A stretch of DNA of 30,849 nt from an uncultured Bacteroidota bacterium (GTDB lineage: Bacteria > Bacteroidota > Bacteroidia > Chitinophagales > Chitinophagaceae). Both the position numbers and the translations under genes were made by a program. Below are positions 14,277-22,754 of this stretch, one piece after another. Below the pieces are notes generated by a model, which worked only from the letters and a program-made list of their open reading frames with translations, did no database searches and was not told the origin of the DNA. The DNA is taken from the NCBI GenBank assembly GCA_903905685.1, contig CAIVHI010000087.1, positions 1 to 30,849 of the forward strand, given 5' to 3'. How positions within the stretch are numbered: position 1 is the first letter of the stretch; each line of letters opens with the position of its first letter.

Positions 14277-17207
14277 TCAATAGCCGAATAACTCGGTGAG
14301 GCTCAATTTCGTAACCGTTCCCAACTTGTTCAGGTCATCCATGGAAATCTTCTTTTCAGATGCCACTACGCAGTAATTGTAGGGCTTGCCCGCAAAGTTA
14401 TCTTCATGGAATTTCTTGAGGTCTTCAAACGTCACTTTGTCGGCGGCATCGTATACCTTTTTACGGATGTCCTCATTAAGGCCTTTTCTCTCGGCGGCCA
14501 GGTAGTTGTAAATCACGGCGTCGTTCATGATGCGCTCGGCCTCAATGTCTTTTTTCAAGCTGGAGCGTGCCGCTTTCAAGCCATTGTCCACCCTTGGCAA
14601 ACTGCCCAACAACTCGTTCATGGCCTGAACGGCTTCCTTGAATTTGTCGGCTTGGCAACCAATATAGGCAGACACCATGTAGGGGTCTTCCTTCTTGTCC
14701 GGGGTGATGAAATAGGCATTGGTTGAATAGGCCAAAGCCTTGCTTTCGCGGATGGTTTGGAACACCAATGCGCCCATGCCGCCACCGAAATAGTTGTTGA
14801 ACACATCGATAACCGGCTGCTTGGCGGGGTCGTAGCCCTGCACATTGCGCACCCAGCGAATTTCGCTCTGCACCATGTCGTAGTCGGAGAAGAACACGCG
14901 GTTTTGGGTTTGCACCGTAGGTTCAAATACCTTGGGCGCGGGCGATGCTTTGAACATGTCGCCAAGTGGGTGCAACGTCTTCAATGCGGTCTTCAAGTTG
15001 CCCAAAGTAAGCGGGCCATAGTAAATGATGCGGTGGCTGTATTGGGGCAGGCTATGCAGCAGGTTCACCAATTCATCGCCGGTTAGCGCCTTCAACTCGT
15101 CATCACTCAATACGTAGTTGAAAGGATTTACCCCGCCATATCTGGAATACATGACCAGCGATTGCATGACCATGCCCTTATTGGTTTTTGCATCGTTGCG
15201 GCTCTTCATGATGCGCCCCTTCATGGCATTCAGTGCAGCTTCGTCGGGCTTGCAGTTGGCCAGCAGGTTTTCCAATATTTTTACGGCCTTGTCGAAGTTT
15301 TCCGACAGCCCTTCCACGTTGATGGTGGTGTACTCATTGTCGGCACGCACACTGAAGCTGCACGCCAGTTTGTAGAACTCTTTCGAAATCTGCTCGGCGG
15401 TCTTATCGCCGGTGCCGAGGAATTGCAGGTACTGGGCGGCTACGGCCAAGCGGCGGTCGTTCCAATTACCCATTTTGAAGCGGTAAGCCATCTTGAACAA
15501 GCCGTTCTCTTCGTTGTGGACATAGAAAATCTCAGCCGGTCCGAATTCGCTGCGTTGGAAGTCTTTTGAATAGTCCAGCCACACCGGTTTCAGCGGGTCG
15601 GTAGGTTCGTTGATGACTTCCTTCACGAAGTTGGATTGCGCATCGCGGTTGGTCTCAACGGGCGTGATAGGTGGTTTTTCCACTTTCACTACATTCTTGT
15701 CTTCTCCTTTACGCTTGTAAACCACTACATAGTTGTTCTCGAAATATTTTTTGGCAAAGGCCACGATATCCTTTTTCGAAACGCGCGACAGGCGTTCGAT
15801 GATGTCCACATCTTCTTTCCAGTCTTCTTCGGAGGTAAAGGCATTCATGAGTGCCGATGCCCGCGAGCTGTAACGCTCGGTTTGCTGCATCAGGGTTTTC
15901 TTTTGGTTGTTGATGATGGAGGTCACCAGGTCGTCGTCGAAGTTGCCGCTTTTCAGGTTTTCGATTTCGCCCAGCACCAAGTCCTTCACTTCTTCCAGAT
16001 TTTGACCTGTGGTGGGTGTGCCTTGCAGGTAGAGATAGCCGTAGTCGATGAGCACATCTGCACTGGCAGATGCTTTGAGGAGTTTTTGCTTCTTCACCAA
16101 GTTGAGGTCAATCAGGCCTGCTTTGCCATTGGTGAGCATCTCCCCAACCAAGTCGGCAAGCAGTGCATCTTTGTCATGAACGCCCGGTAGACGGTAGCCA
16201 ATGGTTACAAACTCGGCATCGGGACCGAAAACTTCTTTCACTATTGGCTCGGTAATCGGCTTTTCGGGTTCGAAGGTGTAGGGAGGGATTTTACCCTTCT
16301 TCAAGCCCGAGAAATATTTGTCGATAGTCTTAATCAGCACGTCGGGGTCGAAGTCGCCCGATACGATGATGCCCATGTTGTTGGGCACATAGTAGGTGTT
16401 GAAATATTTACGGATTTCGAGCAGCGACGGATTCTTAAGGTGCTCGATGGTGCCAATGGTGGTTTGCTTGCCGTAGTTGTGGTTCAGGAACAGGTTGGCC
16501 AGCATCATTTCCGACACCTTGCGGTTGTCGTTGTCCAACGTGCGGTTCTTCTCTTCATAAACGGCCTCCAGTTCGGTATGGAAAATGCGGAATACCGGGT
16601 CTTTAAAGCGTTCGGCCTGCACCTTGAAGAACTTGTCGGCGGCATTGGCGGGAATGTCTTCGGTATATACCGTTTGTTCGAACGATGTGAAAGCGTTGGT
16701 TCCCTTTGCGCCCAACGACGTCATCATTTTGTCGTACTCGTTGGCAATTGCGAACTTGGCCGCAACGCCCGATACCGAGTCTATCTTCTTATAAATCGTT
16801 TTGCGCTTGTCCTCGTCCTTCGTATGGTTGTACTCCTCATATAGGCCATCTATTTTTTCGAGGAAAATCTTTTCTTTCGGCCAGTCGAGCGAGCCGTAGT
16901 GCTCGGTGCCCTTAAACATCATGTGCTCCAGGTAGTGGGCTAGGCCGGTATGGTCGGCCGGGTCGGTTTTTGAGCCCGCCTTGGTGGCTATGAATACGTG
17001 CATGCGGGGCTCTTTCTTGGTAGGCGAAAGGATTACCTTCATGCCGTTGCCCAAAGTATAGAACCGAGTCTTCATAGGGTCGCCCGATACATAATCGTAC
17101 TTATACCCGGCTCCTTTGTCGGAGCGCCATTCGTGGACCGCTTGAGCTTGGGCCGAAACTCCCATAAACAGCACCGCAACGGCGGCAGCAAAGTGTTTAT
17201 ATGTCAT
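14277..17207 (-). CDS. Secreted M16-family zinc peptidase (pitrilysin/insulinase-like, two-domain)
   Basis: A 976-residue exported M16 peptidase. The start at 17207 is chosen because it opens directly on a signal peptide (MTYKHFAAAVAVLFMGVSAQAQA). The longer frame only adds a proline-rich stretch. The inverted zinc motif HxxEH is H91-Y-L-E94-H95, and the third ligand is probably one of the Glu residues in VYEEKNR (218-219), at a larger distance than in pitrilysin because of a charged insert (residues 120-145). The second half has the inactive M16 fold (RWVRNVQGYDP, then YFGGGMGALVFQTIRESKALAYS), as usual for these clam-shell enzymes. It should degrade peptides in the periplasm. The epimerase gene follows after 25 bases. 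Confidence 0.93.
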   Translation of the reverse strand: MTYKHFAAAVAVLFMGVSAQAQAVHEWRSDKGAGYKYDYVSGDPMKTRFYTLGNGMKVILSPTKKEPRMHVFIATKAGSKTDPADHTGLAHYLEHMMFKGTEHYGSLDWPKEKIFLEKIDGLYEEYNHTKDEDKRKTIYKKIDSVSGVAAKFAIANEYDKMMTSLGAKGTNAFTSFEQTVYTEDIPANAADKFFKVQAERFKDPVFRIFHTELEAVYEEKNRTLDNDNRKVSEMMLANLFLNHNYGKQTTIGTIEHLKNPSLLEIRKYFNTYYVPNNMGIIVSGDFDPDVLIKTIDKYFSGLKKGKIPPYTFEPEKPITEPIVKEVFGPDAEFVTIGYRLPGVHDKDALLADLVGEMLTNGKAGLIDLNLVKKQKLLKASASADVLIDYGYLYLQGTPTTGQNLEEVKDLVLGEIENLKSGNFDDDLVTSIINNQKKTLMQQTERYSSRASALMNAFTSEEDWKEDVDIIERLSRVSKKDIVAFAKKYFENNYVVVYKRKGEDKNVVKVEKPPITPVETNRDAQSNFVKEVINEPTDPLKPVWLDYSKDFQRSEFGPAEIFYVHNEENGLFKMAYRFKMGNWNDRRLAVAAQYLQFLGTGDKTAEQISKEFYKLACSFSVRADNEYTTINVEGLSENFDKAVKILENLLANCKPDEAALNAMKGRIMKSRNDAKTNKGMVMQSLVMYSRYGGVNPFNYVLSDDELKALTGDELVNLLHSLPQYSHRIIYYGPLTLGNLKTALKTLHPLGDMFKASPAPKVFEPTVQTQNRVFFSDYDMVQSEIRWVRNVQGYDPAKQPVIDVFNNYFGGGMGALVFQTIRESKALAYSTNAYFITPDKKEDPYMVSAYIGCQADKFKEAVQAMNELLGSLPRVDNGLKAARSSLKKDIEAERIMNDAVIYNYLAAERKGLNEDIRKKVYDAADKVTFEDLKKFHEDNFAGKPYNYCVVASEKKISMDDLNKLGTVTKLSLTELFGY

Positions 17208-17514
17208 AATCCGTAAGTTTAATTGTAGTGAAATGCCCCTTGGCGGGGGCGGTGGTAAAATTAAGGAAAAACGCGTGGAAGTGGTGGCCGGCAAATACAG
17301 GCGTATATACCTCCCGAATGGTTGTTGGGCGCGGCGCGAAACACAAATCGGCCCACATCAACTTATATTACCCCTGCGTTTTAAGGAAGCAGCCATCCGG
17401 CCTGCCGGCAATCACCGGTTTTGGGGCATTTACGCCGACAAACCATGACTGCCGTCATATTTCGGGTTCCCAACCCGGTGTTTCTTGCAGGCTCAAAATA
17501 GGCTCCGTCAACCC
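17208..17514. other. Divergent intergenic region between M16 peptidase and the thioesterase operon
   Basis: About 300 bases. On the minus side TAATTTTA (17256-17263), one mismatch from TAnnTTTG, may be the M16 promoter. On the plus side a small hairpin (cgggtt/aacccg, 17463-17477) lies about 40 bases before the thioesterase ATG. I see no convincing gene or plus-strand promoter. Confidence 0.5.
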
Positions 17515-18006
17515 ATGCACAAACCCCTTCAAGATTTGCCGGCAAAGACGCCTGCCGAGTCGGAGACGACGATGGTGGAGGTGGTGTATCCCAACGATGC
17601 CAACCCCATGGGGCGGCTACATGGCGGCAAGCTGGTGATGTGGATGGATACCGCAGCCGCCATTTGCGCCCAAAGCCATGCCGAACAACTCGCGGCAACG
17701 GTTTCTATCGACAAAATGGTGTTCAAAAAGCCCGCAGGTGTTGGCGACATCGTTACCATCAAGGCCAAAATGACGCGGGCATTCGAGACCTCCATGGAGA
17801 TATTCGTATACAGCATGGCTCGACCCATTACCGGCAAGACTACTTGGCTCATCAACGAAGCCTATTTTACGTTTGTGGCGCTGCACGAAGACGGCACACC
17901 TGCACCTGTGCCACCACTGCAACCCACCACCGAGGCCGAAGGGGCCGCCTACGAACAAGCGCTACTGAGGCGCAACAACAGAAAACAAATCCTTAAACAA
18001 TCATGA
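17515..18006 (+). CDS. Hotdog-fold acyl-CoA thioesterase
   Basis: A 163-residue cytoplasmic thioesterase of the YciA/BFIT type that hydrolyses acyl-CoA to free acid and CoA. The signature is N30-P-M-G-R-L-H-G-G-K (30-39) followed by MWMDTAAAI, with D45 as the catalytic acid. VSIDKMVFKKPAGVGDIV is the next hotdog strand pair. The ATG at 17515 gives the normal family start; the earlier TTG adds ten unmatched residues. Its stop overlaps the start of the U32 gene (ATGA), so it is the first gene of a translationally coupled operon. The chain length it prefers cannot be told. Its presence with Fe-S and pterin genes is unexplained. Confidence 0.92.
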   Translation: MHKPLQDLPAKTPAESETTMVEVVYPNDANPMGRLHGGKLVMWMDTAAAICAQSHAEQLAATVSIDKMVFKKPAGVGDIVTIKAKMTRAFETSMEIFVYSMARPITGKTTWLINEAYFTFVALHEDGTPAPVPPLQPTTEAEGAAYEQALLRRNNRKQILKQS

Positions 18007-19277
18007 ATATTGCACATTCAAGACCCAAGATTCTAGCACCGGTTGGGTCGTTCGAGAGTTTGGCGGCTGCTATTCAGGCGGGTGCCGATGCGGTTTATTT
18101 TGGTGTGGAACAACTCAACATGCGGTCAAAAGCCTCAGACCCCCTCACCCAAGAAGATATTCCCGAAATCGCCAATCGTTGCCGGGAGGCCTGTCTCTCG
18201 GCCTACCTCACCCTAAACTCCACCGTTTACGACCACGACAAGCGCCTGTATCGCGATATCATTACCACCGCCAAGACCAACGGCATCAATGCCATAATTG
18301 CATCGGACATGGCAGTTATCGCGGAATGCCGGCGGCAGGGCATGACGGTGCACCTTAGTACTCAGAGCAATGTGACCAACCTGGATGCCGTAAAATTCTT
18401 TGCCGCATTTGCCGACCTCATCGTATTGTCGCGAGAACTGACGCTGACCCAGATTGCGGAAATCGTGCGCGGCATCAGCGAAGCCGATGTGCGGGGGCCG
18501 GGCGGCCAACAGGTAGTGGTGGAGGTGTTCGCACATGGGGCATTGTGTATGGCGGTATCGGGCATGTGCTACCTCAGCCTGCACTCCAATAATTCGTCGG
18601 CCAATAGGGGGGCGTGCATCCAAAACTGCCGCCACCGCTTCAAGGTGCATGACGAAGACAATGGCCAAGAACTGGTTATAGACAATGAATACATTATGTC
18701 GGCCAAAGACTTGTGCACTATAGACATTATGGACCAACTGGTGGCCACTGGCATAGGGGTGCTCAAGATTGAAGGTCGCGGGCGCTCAGCCGATTACGTT
18801 TACAGCACGGTACAGTGCTATAGGGAAGCAGTAGCTGCTGTAGGCGAAGGCACTTATACCCCCGATAAAATAGCCGCTTGGAAAGAAAAATTGTCATCGG
18901 TATACAACCGCGGATTTTGGGAGGGCTATTACTTGGGAAGGAAATTTGGCGAATGGGCCGAAGTGGGAGGCTCCAAATCTACCCGCAAAAAAACCTATGT
19001 AGCCAAGGGAATCCGCTATTATCCGAATATCAAGGTTGCCGAATTCCGATTGGAGAGCGGCTCGCTGAAAGTTGGAGACGACATTTTGCTCATTGGCCCA
19101 CTCACGGGCGTGGTTTACCATAAAGTGGAAGAATTGCGCGTAGACAACATGCCGGCGGATCGTGTGGAGAAAGGAAAGGCATTCGCCATGCCTTTCAAAA
19201 AACGCATCCGTCCATCCGACAAACTGTACAAACTGACGACGACCGAGTATGCCCAAGATCCAGTTTTACCGCAATAA
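18003..19277 (+). CDS. U32-family Fe-S protein (TrhP/RlhA-like RNA hydroxylation)
   Basis: A 424-residue protein of the so-called U32 peptidase family. Characterised bacterial members are not proteases but hydroxylate RNA: TrhP makes 5-hydroxyuridine at tRNA position 34, and RlhA acts on 23S rRNA. The TIM-barrel start (ILAPVGSFESLAAAIQAGADAVYFG) and the U32 signature EVFAHGALCMAVSGMCYLS are present. The four Cys of the iron-sulfur cluster are C182, C189, C205 and C209 (GACIQNCRHRF). Shorter than RlhA and near TrhP in length, so TrhP is the better guess. The ATG overlaps the preceding stop by 4 bases, and its own end overlaps the ferredoxin start by 29 bases. This close packing points to a shared electron-transfer or assembly step. 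Confidence 0.9.
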   Translation: MNIAHSRPKILAPVGSFESLAAAIQAGADAVYFGVEQLNMRSKASDPLTQEDIPEIANRCREACLSAYLTLNSTVYDHDKRLYRDIITTAKTNGINAIIASDMAVIAECRRQGMTVHLSTQSNVTNLDAVKFFAAFADLIVLSRELTLTQIAEIVRGISEADVRGPGGQQVVVEVFAHGALCMAVSGMCYLSLHSNNSSANRGACIQNCRHRFKVHDEDNGQELVIDNEYIMSAKDLCTIDIMDQLVATGIGVLKIEGRGRSADYVYSTVQCYREAVAAVGEGTYTPDKIAAWKEKLSSVYNRGFWEGYYLGRKFGEWAEVGGSKSTRKKTYVAKGIRYYPNIKVAEFRLESGSLKVGDDILLIGPLTGVVYHKVEELRVDNMPADRVEKGKAFAMPFKKRIRPSDKLYKLTTTEYAQDPVLPQ

Positions 19278-19473
19278 ATGCATCGGCTGCAACATTTGCT
19301 ACGAAACACTACCCCACAGGTGGCGGCTTTCGCGGGTGGACGGTAAAAGTACTTTGGTGGGCGGTGTGGATAAAAAGGGCATTTATAGCGCCCAATTGTT
19401 TCCCGACGAGCTTGATGCCAATGAATTTATTGCACAAGCCTGTCCGGTGAAGATTATCAAGATTGTGGTATGA
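19249..19473 (+). CDS. Single-cluster ferredoxin
   Basis: A 74-residue ferredoxin with one iron-sulfur cluster: C11-x-x-C14-x-x-C17 and C65-P in QACPVKII. The fourth ligand far downstream with proline is the normal pattern for a 4Fe-4S (or 3Fe-4S) mini-ferredoxin. The middle (residues 20-60) has DKKGIYSAQLFPDELDANEF. The ORF starts inside the last 29 bases of the U32 gene, in another frame, so it is translated through coupling with it. Its stop overlaps the next start (ATGA). The likely role is to deliver electrons to the U32 protein, the flavoprotein, or an Fe-S enzyme elsewhere; this is inference from position. Confidence 0.85.
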   Translation: MPKIQFYRNKCIGCNICYETLPHRWRLSRVDGKSTLVGGVDKKGIYSAQLFPDELDANEFIAQACPVKIIKIVV

Positions 19474-19919
19474 AAGACAACGAGATAGTTGCATTTGTAA
19501 ATAGCTGCATGGTTGCGACCGTATGTTGCATCGACGATGGCATGCCGTGGTGTTTCAATTGCTTTTATGTTTGCAGTCAAAATGGGGAAACCATCTGTTT
19601 CAAATCCGGTCAGGAATCGAGACATGCAGGCTTGCTGAGTCCTGGAGCGCAAGTATCCGGAACTATTTTGCCTTCAACCCTTAATTTTGCAGGTTTGCAA
19701 GGAATCCAGTTCGATGGAACAGTTGTTGGGGTTGAGCAAAATATTGCTGCAAAACGGTATTGCGACCGGTTTCCGGAAAGCGCAGCAGTTCACGGCGTAT
19801 ATTTTACCGTCGATATCAACCATTGGAAATTAACTGACAACACCAAGGGTTTCGGTTACAAGGTAACCTGGGACCCCAAAACGGGCTTTCCAAGCAGCCT
19901 CAATAAAACGTCAAGATGA
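19470..19919 (+). CDS. Pyridoxamine 5'-phosphate oxidase-like (split beta-barrel, FMN-binding) protein
   Basis: A 149-residue cytoplasmic protein resembling the putative FMN-binding split-barrel family (PPOX-like, YhbP-like). Matching segments: IVAFVNSCMVATVCCIDDGMPWCF at the start, FKSGQESRHAGLLSPGAQVSGTI (the SRHxxxL loop that contacts flavin phosphate in relatives), and LQGIQFDGTVV. It is Cys-rich at the N-terminus (six Cys in the first 43 residues), which is unusual. Its start overlaps the ferredoxin stop and its stop overlaps the queD start. It could be a flavin reductase taking electrons from the ferredoxin; the assignment to an exact reaction is not possible. Confidence 0.75.
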   Translation: MKDNEIVAFVNSCMVATVCCIDDGMPWCFNCFYVCSQNGETICFKSGQESRHAGLLSPGAQVSGTILPSTLNFAGLQGIQFDGTVVGVEQNIAAKRYCDRFPESAAVHGVYFTVDINHWKLTDNTKGFGYKVTWDPKTGFPSSLNKTSR

Positions 19920-20278
19920 TCATATTCAAGCAATTCAGTTTCGATTCCGCTCACTTTCTTCCACACGTCCCTCCGGAACACAAGTGCCGTGAAATACATG
20001 GACATACCTATACGCTTACCGTGTATGTGGAAGGTCCGCTGCACCCGGTACTGGGCTGGGTGACGGACTTTACCGATTTGAAAAATGCGGTGTCGCCGAT
20101 AGTGAAGATGGTGGACCATAAAATGCTGAACAATATCGCCGGACTCGAGAACCCGACCTGCGAATTGTTTGCCGTATGGTTTTGGGATAAAATCAAACCC
20201 AATCTCCCGGAGCTCAAAAAAATAAGGCTCAATGAGACGCTTACGTCGGGGGTGGAATATGATGGTCCCGGGGCTTAG
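19916..20278 (+). CDS. queD: 6-carboxytetrahydropterin synthase QueD (PTPS family)
   Basis: A 120-residue enzyme of the 6-pyruvoyl-tetrahydropterin synthase fold that converts dihydroneopterin triphosphate to 6-carboxytetrahydropterin, the first dedicated precursor of queuosine and 7-deazaguanines. The zinc histidines are H13 (DSAHFLP), H28 and H30 (EIHGHTY). The catalytic Cys is C24 in HKCREIHGH, the QueD spacing, and DHKMLNNI plus NPTCE complete the active-site loops. Length matches QueD (about 120), shorter than PTPS of tetrahydrobiopterin pathways. It is the last gene of the operon; no queC or queE lies beside it. Its end overlaps the convergent DUF4199 gene by 4 bases. Confidence 0.92.
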   Translation: MIIFKQFSFDSAHFLPHVPPEHKCREIHGHTYTLTVYVEGPLHPVLGWVTDFTDLKNAVSPIVKMVDHKMLNNIAGLENPTCELFAVWFWDKIKPNLPELKKIRLNETLTSGVEYDGPGA

Positions 20279-20814
20279 ATGGTCTGGGGCATCCCGAATT
20301 CCGGCGGGTCGCGACGGAAGATGGCTCCCGCAACCAAACCCAAAAGCGTGCCCCCGGCTCCGTTCATCAACACGGGCGCGCCGAGCTGAATCAACGGACT
20401 CTCGCCGAGTTTCTTGACCATGGCCAATTGTCGGTCTATTTCGTCTTGACCGAAACCCGATGCCGTGAGTCGTGTTTCTACTTCGCGCATCGCGTCGGCC
20501 ATTAGTTTTTGGTAGGCCGCCACGACCACGTAGTGGTTCAAAATGTATTCTGCCAAGCCCACGAATATGCCGGCGTAAATGCCCGCTTGCGCGCAGCAGC
20601 TCACGATGGTGCCAAAGCCGATAAAGCCACCCGGCCTACGTGCGCGAAGGTTGTTGACGAAAAACAGGAAGATGGCCGACACTAGGACGATATTGACCCA
20701 GCCGAATTTTGAAATGCCTGCAACCGTCAATGCCGCATACAGCGCGGTGCACGAGGTGCCGGTAATGCCCGCAAGCTTCAATGACTCTTTGAACGTAGAT
20801 GATGAAGTAGGCAT
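20275..20814 (-). CDS. DUF4199-type membrane protein
   Basis: A 179-residue integral membrane protein with about four membrane segments (residues 13-30, 37-53, 66-90 and about 143-165). The layout and motifs (FFVNNLRARRPGGFIGFGTIV, then GLAEYILNHYV) resemble DUF4199, a Bacteroidota family of unknown function. A charged, predicted helical segment (about 100-135, MREVETRLTASGFGQDEIDRQ) separates the third and fourth segments and probably faces one side of the membrane. It converges with queD (4-base overlap). No partner can be inferred. Confidence 0.8.
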   Translation of the reverse strand: MPTSSSTFKESLKLAGITGTSCTALYAALTVAGISKFGWVNIVLVSAIFLFFVNNLRARRPGGFIGFGTIVSCCAQAGIYAGIFVGLAEYILNHYVVVAAYQKLMADAMREVETRLTASGFGQDEIDRQLAMVKKLGESPLIQLGAPVLMNGAGGTLLGLVAGAIFRRDPPEFGMPQTI

Positions 20815-20899
20815 ATTTCCCCGTGATTTACTTGCAAATTAGGCAATATTCACCTTTGTGCAAAATGCATGGGGTATGCTTCGCGACCTGGGTTGCGCA

Positions 20900-22303
20900 T
20901 TACAGCCTGAAGAGGAACGCTGCCACTATCCGGCTCTCCGATTTCACCAAGTCGGGCACCCAGCCGGTGGGCACGGTGTTGTAGGTGTAGCCGGTAGGGC
21001 CCGTCACGCCACCAGGGCCGGCAAAGTAGGGTACATTCGCTTCGCGATGCACCCATTCCACCTTAAATTCCAAACTTTGGTTGGGCATCCAGCGGAAGCC
21101 GGTAGAACAATCCCAACCGGTGAACTTGTCGCCGGGATTCTCGGTAAAGGGCGTTGAGCCCGAAACCCCGCCATTCTGGCTGGGATTGGCAGGATTGGGC
21201 AGCGGACTCGCCTCGCCCGTTGGCGCCAATACCAAGTAGCGGCCGGGATTGGTCATCCACCCACCACCTATATACCAACCCAATTTGTTTTTGGCAAACC
21301 AGATATGGTTGTAGGCCATGCAACTCATGAAGTACTGCGCCGGATTGTGAACCGCATCGCCATTGTTGAACCCGTTCACGCCATCGCCCTGTTCCAGCCC
21401 AATGTCGCCGGTAATGGTAAATGCCGCGCGATTGATACCCTTGCTTTTGGAGCCCTGATAGTACCTTAGGTAAAAGCTGTTATCGGAGTGGAAGCGGTGA
21501 CGGCCGTATAGGCCGGCTACGTCGGTGCCATAGTAATCGTTGGTCAGCATTTTGATGTACTCCTTCGGCATGTAGGTGATGTTGGCCCCAAAACCCGGCA
21601 TGGCATTGAAGATGCCATAACTCTGCCAGCCGTTAATGACCCACGCCTCTACTTTCAGGTGTTGGGTTGGATACATTTGCAGCCTGATGCCGTTGAAATA
21701 CCAAGGAGTGTTGTCTGATGTGAAAGATGCCTGATATTCCCAATTCTCCTGTTGATAATAAGAATTGAGGCCGATGTAGGACATGAACAGCCCCATGTCT
21801 ATGTTGATGCCATACATTTTGTCGAAGTGGTATCCTACATAGGCTTCCGTCATGTTACGGTAGGCGTCTGCGAGGTCGTACTGGCCGCGGAACGTGCTTA
21901 AGTCGTTGCGGGGCACTACCTGCGAGCGTGCACCAAATTGGGTGATGAAGCGGGCGTGCGCATTACCATAAGTAAAGTCTCCCCCGAGGTTCACCCCGGA
22001 AACCACCATTTCGTCGTTTCGCGACAGGGCTGTGGAGCCCACAACCGTATGATCGATGGGGTTGTTGAAGGAGTGGGTGGAGTTGATGTCTACCAGAATA
22101 CAGGGGGTGAAGTAGGGGATGTGGAACACGGACGAATCCCGTCTATCGTTGCCGTTGAGCCAAGACTGGTCAAAGCCGTCGAAAGGTACTTTTGAAGCGG
22201 TTGATGTCGTGTCGGGCATGCTCTGAGCCACCGTGAAGCTTGAATGGCCCAATGCAATGGTTGTCAGGAAAGCTGCAAAAGTTTTTTTGATGTACTGTTT
22301 CAT
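20900..22303 (-). CDS. Outer-membrane beta-barrel porin (OmpL-like / BBP2 type)
   Basis: A 467-residue outer-membrane protein. The start at 22303 opens on a signal peptide ending in FTVAQ; the longer open frame adds 60 residues with no family features. The rest consists of alternating aromatic beta strands typical of a barrel (AYVGYHFDKMYGINIDMGLFMSYIG, then YNHIWFAKNKLGWYIGG, FEFKVEWVHRE-like at the end) and ends with an odd-numbered aromatic pattern and terminal L (VAAFLFRL). It looks like the putative OmpL-like beta-barrel porin-2 family. A candidate promoter lies about 95 bases upstream, leaving a leader. What it transports is not visible. Confidence 0.85.
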   Translation of the reverse strand: MKQYIKKTFAAFLTTIALGHSSFTVAQSMPDTTSTASKVPFDGFDQSWLNGNDRRDSSVFHIPYFTPCILVDINSTHSFNNPIDHTVVGSTALSRNDEMVVSGVNLGGDFTYGNAHARFITQFGARSQVVPRNDLSTFRGQYDLADAYRNMTEAYVGYHFDKMYGINIDMGLFMSYIGLNSYYQQENWEYQASFTSDNTPWYFNGIRLQMYPTQHLKVEAWVINGWQSYGIFNAMPGFGANITYMPKEYIKMLTNDYYGTDVAGLYGRHRFHSDNSFYLRYYQGSKSKGINRAAFTITGDIGLEQGDGVNGFNNGDAVHNPAQYFMSCMAYNHIWFAKNKLGWYIGGGWMTNPGRYLVLAPTGEASPLPNPANPSQNGGVSGSTPFTENPGDKFTGWDCSTGFRWMPNQSLEFKVEWVHREANVPYFAGPGGVTGPTGYTYNTVPTGWVPDLVKSESRIVAAFLFRL

Positions 22304-22754
22304 GGAAGGTGTTTTTTGGTGATGTCGTGCAGATACCCGACTGTGCGCTCGTCTGTAGGAGTAAAACCAGATGGCAGCTAATGGTTTATGTCTGCGTTGC
22401 AAAGGTAATATTCCCATACTGCCCCACATAGGGGTTTTTAGGGTGGCAAAGCTGTATTTGGGGAGCGAAGCGGGACTTCTCAAACGTGGCTGCGAAATAT
22501 CTCGATTCAGAGGGCGTGTTATATCGTAAACCTTTCATTAGAGTAACGGTTGCTGCAAATCGGTTGTGAATATATAGGGATAAAATTCGGCTTGGGTAGG
22601 TGTATTGGAGCGTTGAATTTTGGAATTTCGCCGAAAACTCCGTATTTTGCGAGATAAATTTCAATAATTTAAACGGAAGTTAATAATTTTAGCCGATTTT
22701 TTCGTTTGACCGCAATTCATGGGTTGACCGTAAAAATATTACAAAAATAAAATT
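22304..22754. other. Divergent intergenic region between porin and Ig-repeat protein
   Basis: About 450 bases, AT-rich toward the right end. It contains the porin -7 candidate (22400-22407). For the plus-strand gene only imperfect elements are seen (for example taatttta near 22685-22692). No gene is recognisable. Confidence 0.5.
22400..22407 (-). promoter_or_regulatory. Candidate -7 element for the porin gene
   Basis: TACCTTTG on the minus strand, the preferred Bacteroidota form of TAnnTTTG, 96 bases before the porin start. No matching -33 element is obvious. Confidence 0.45.

Noticed and set aside
17208..17294. Longer N-terminus for the M16 peptidase
   Set aside because: It adds a proline-rich stretch before an obvious signal peptide, so the start at 17207 is preferred.
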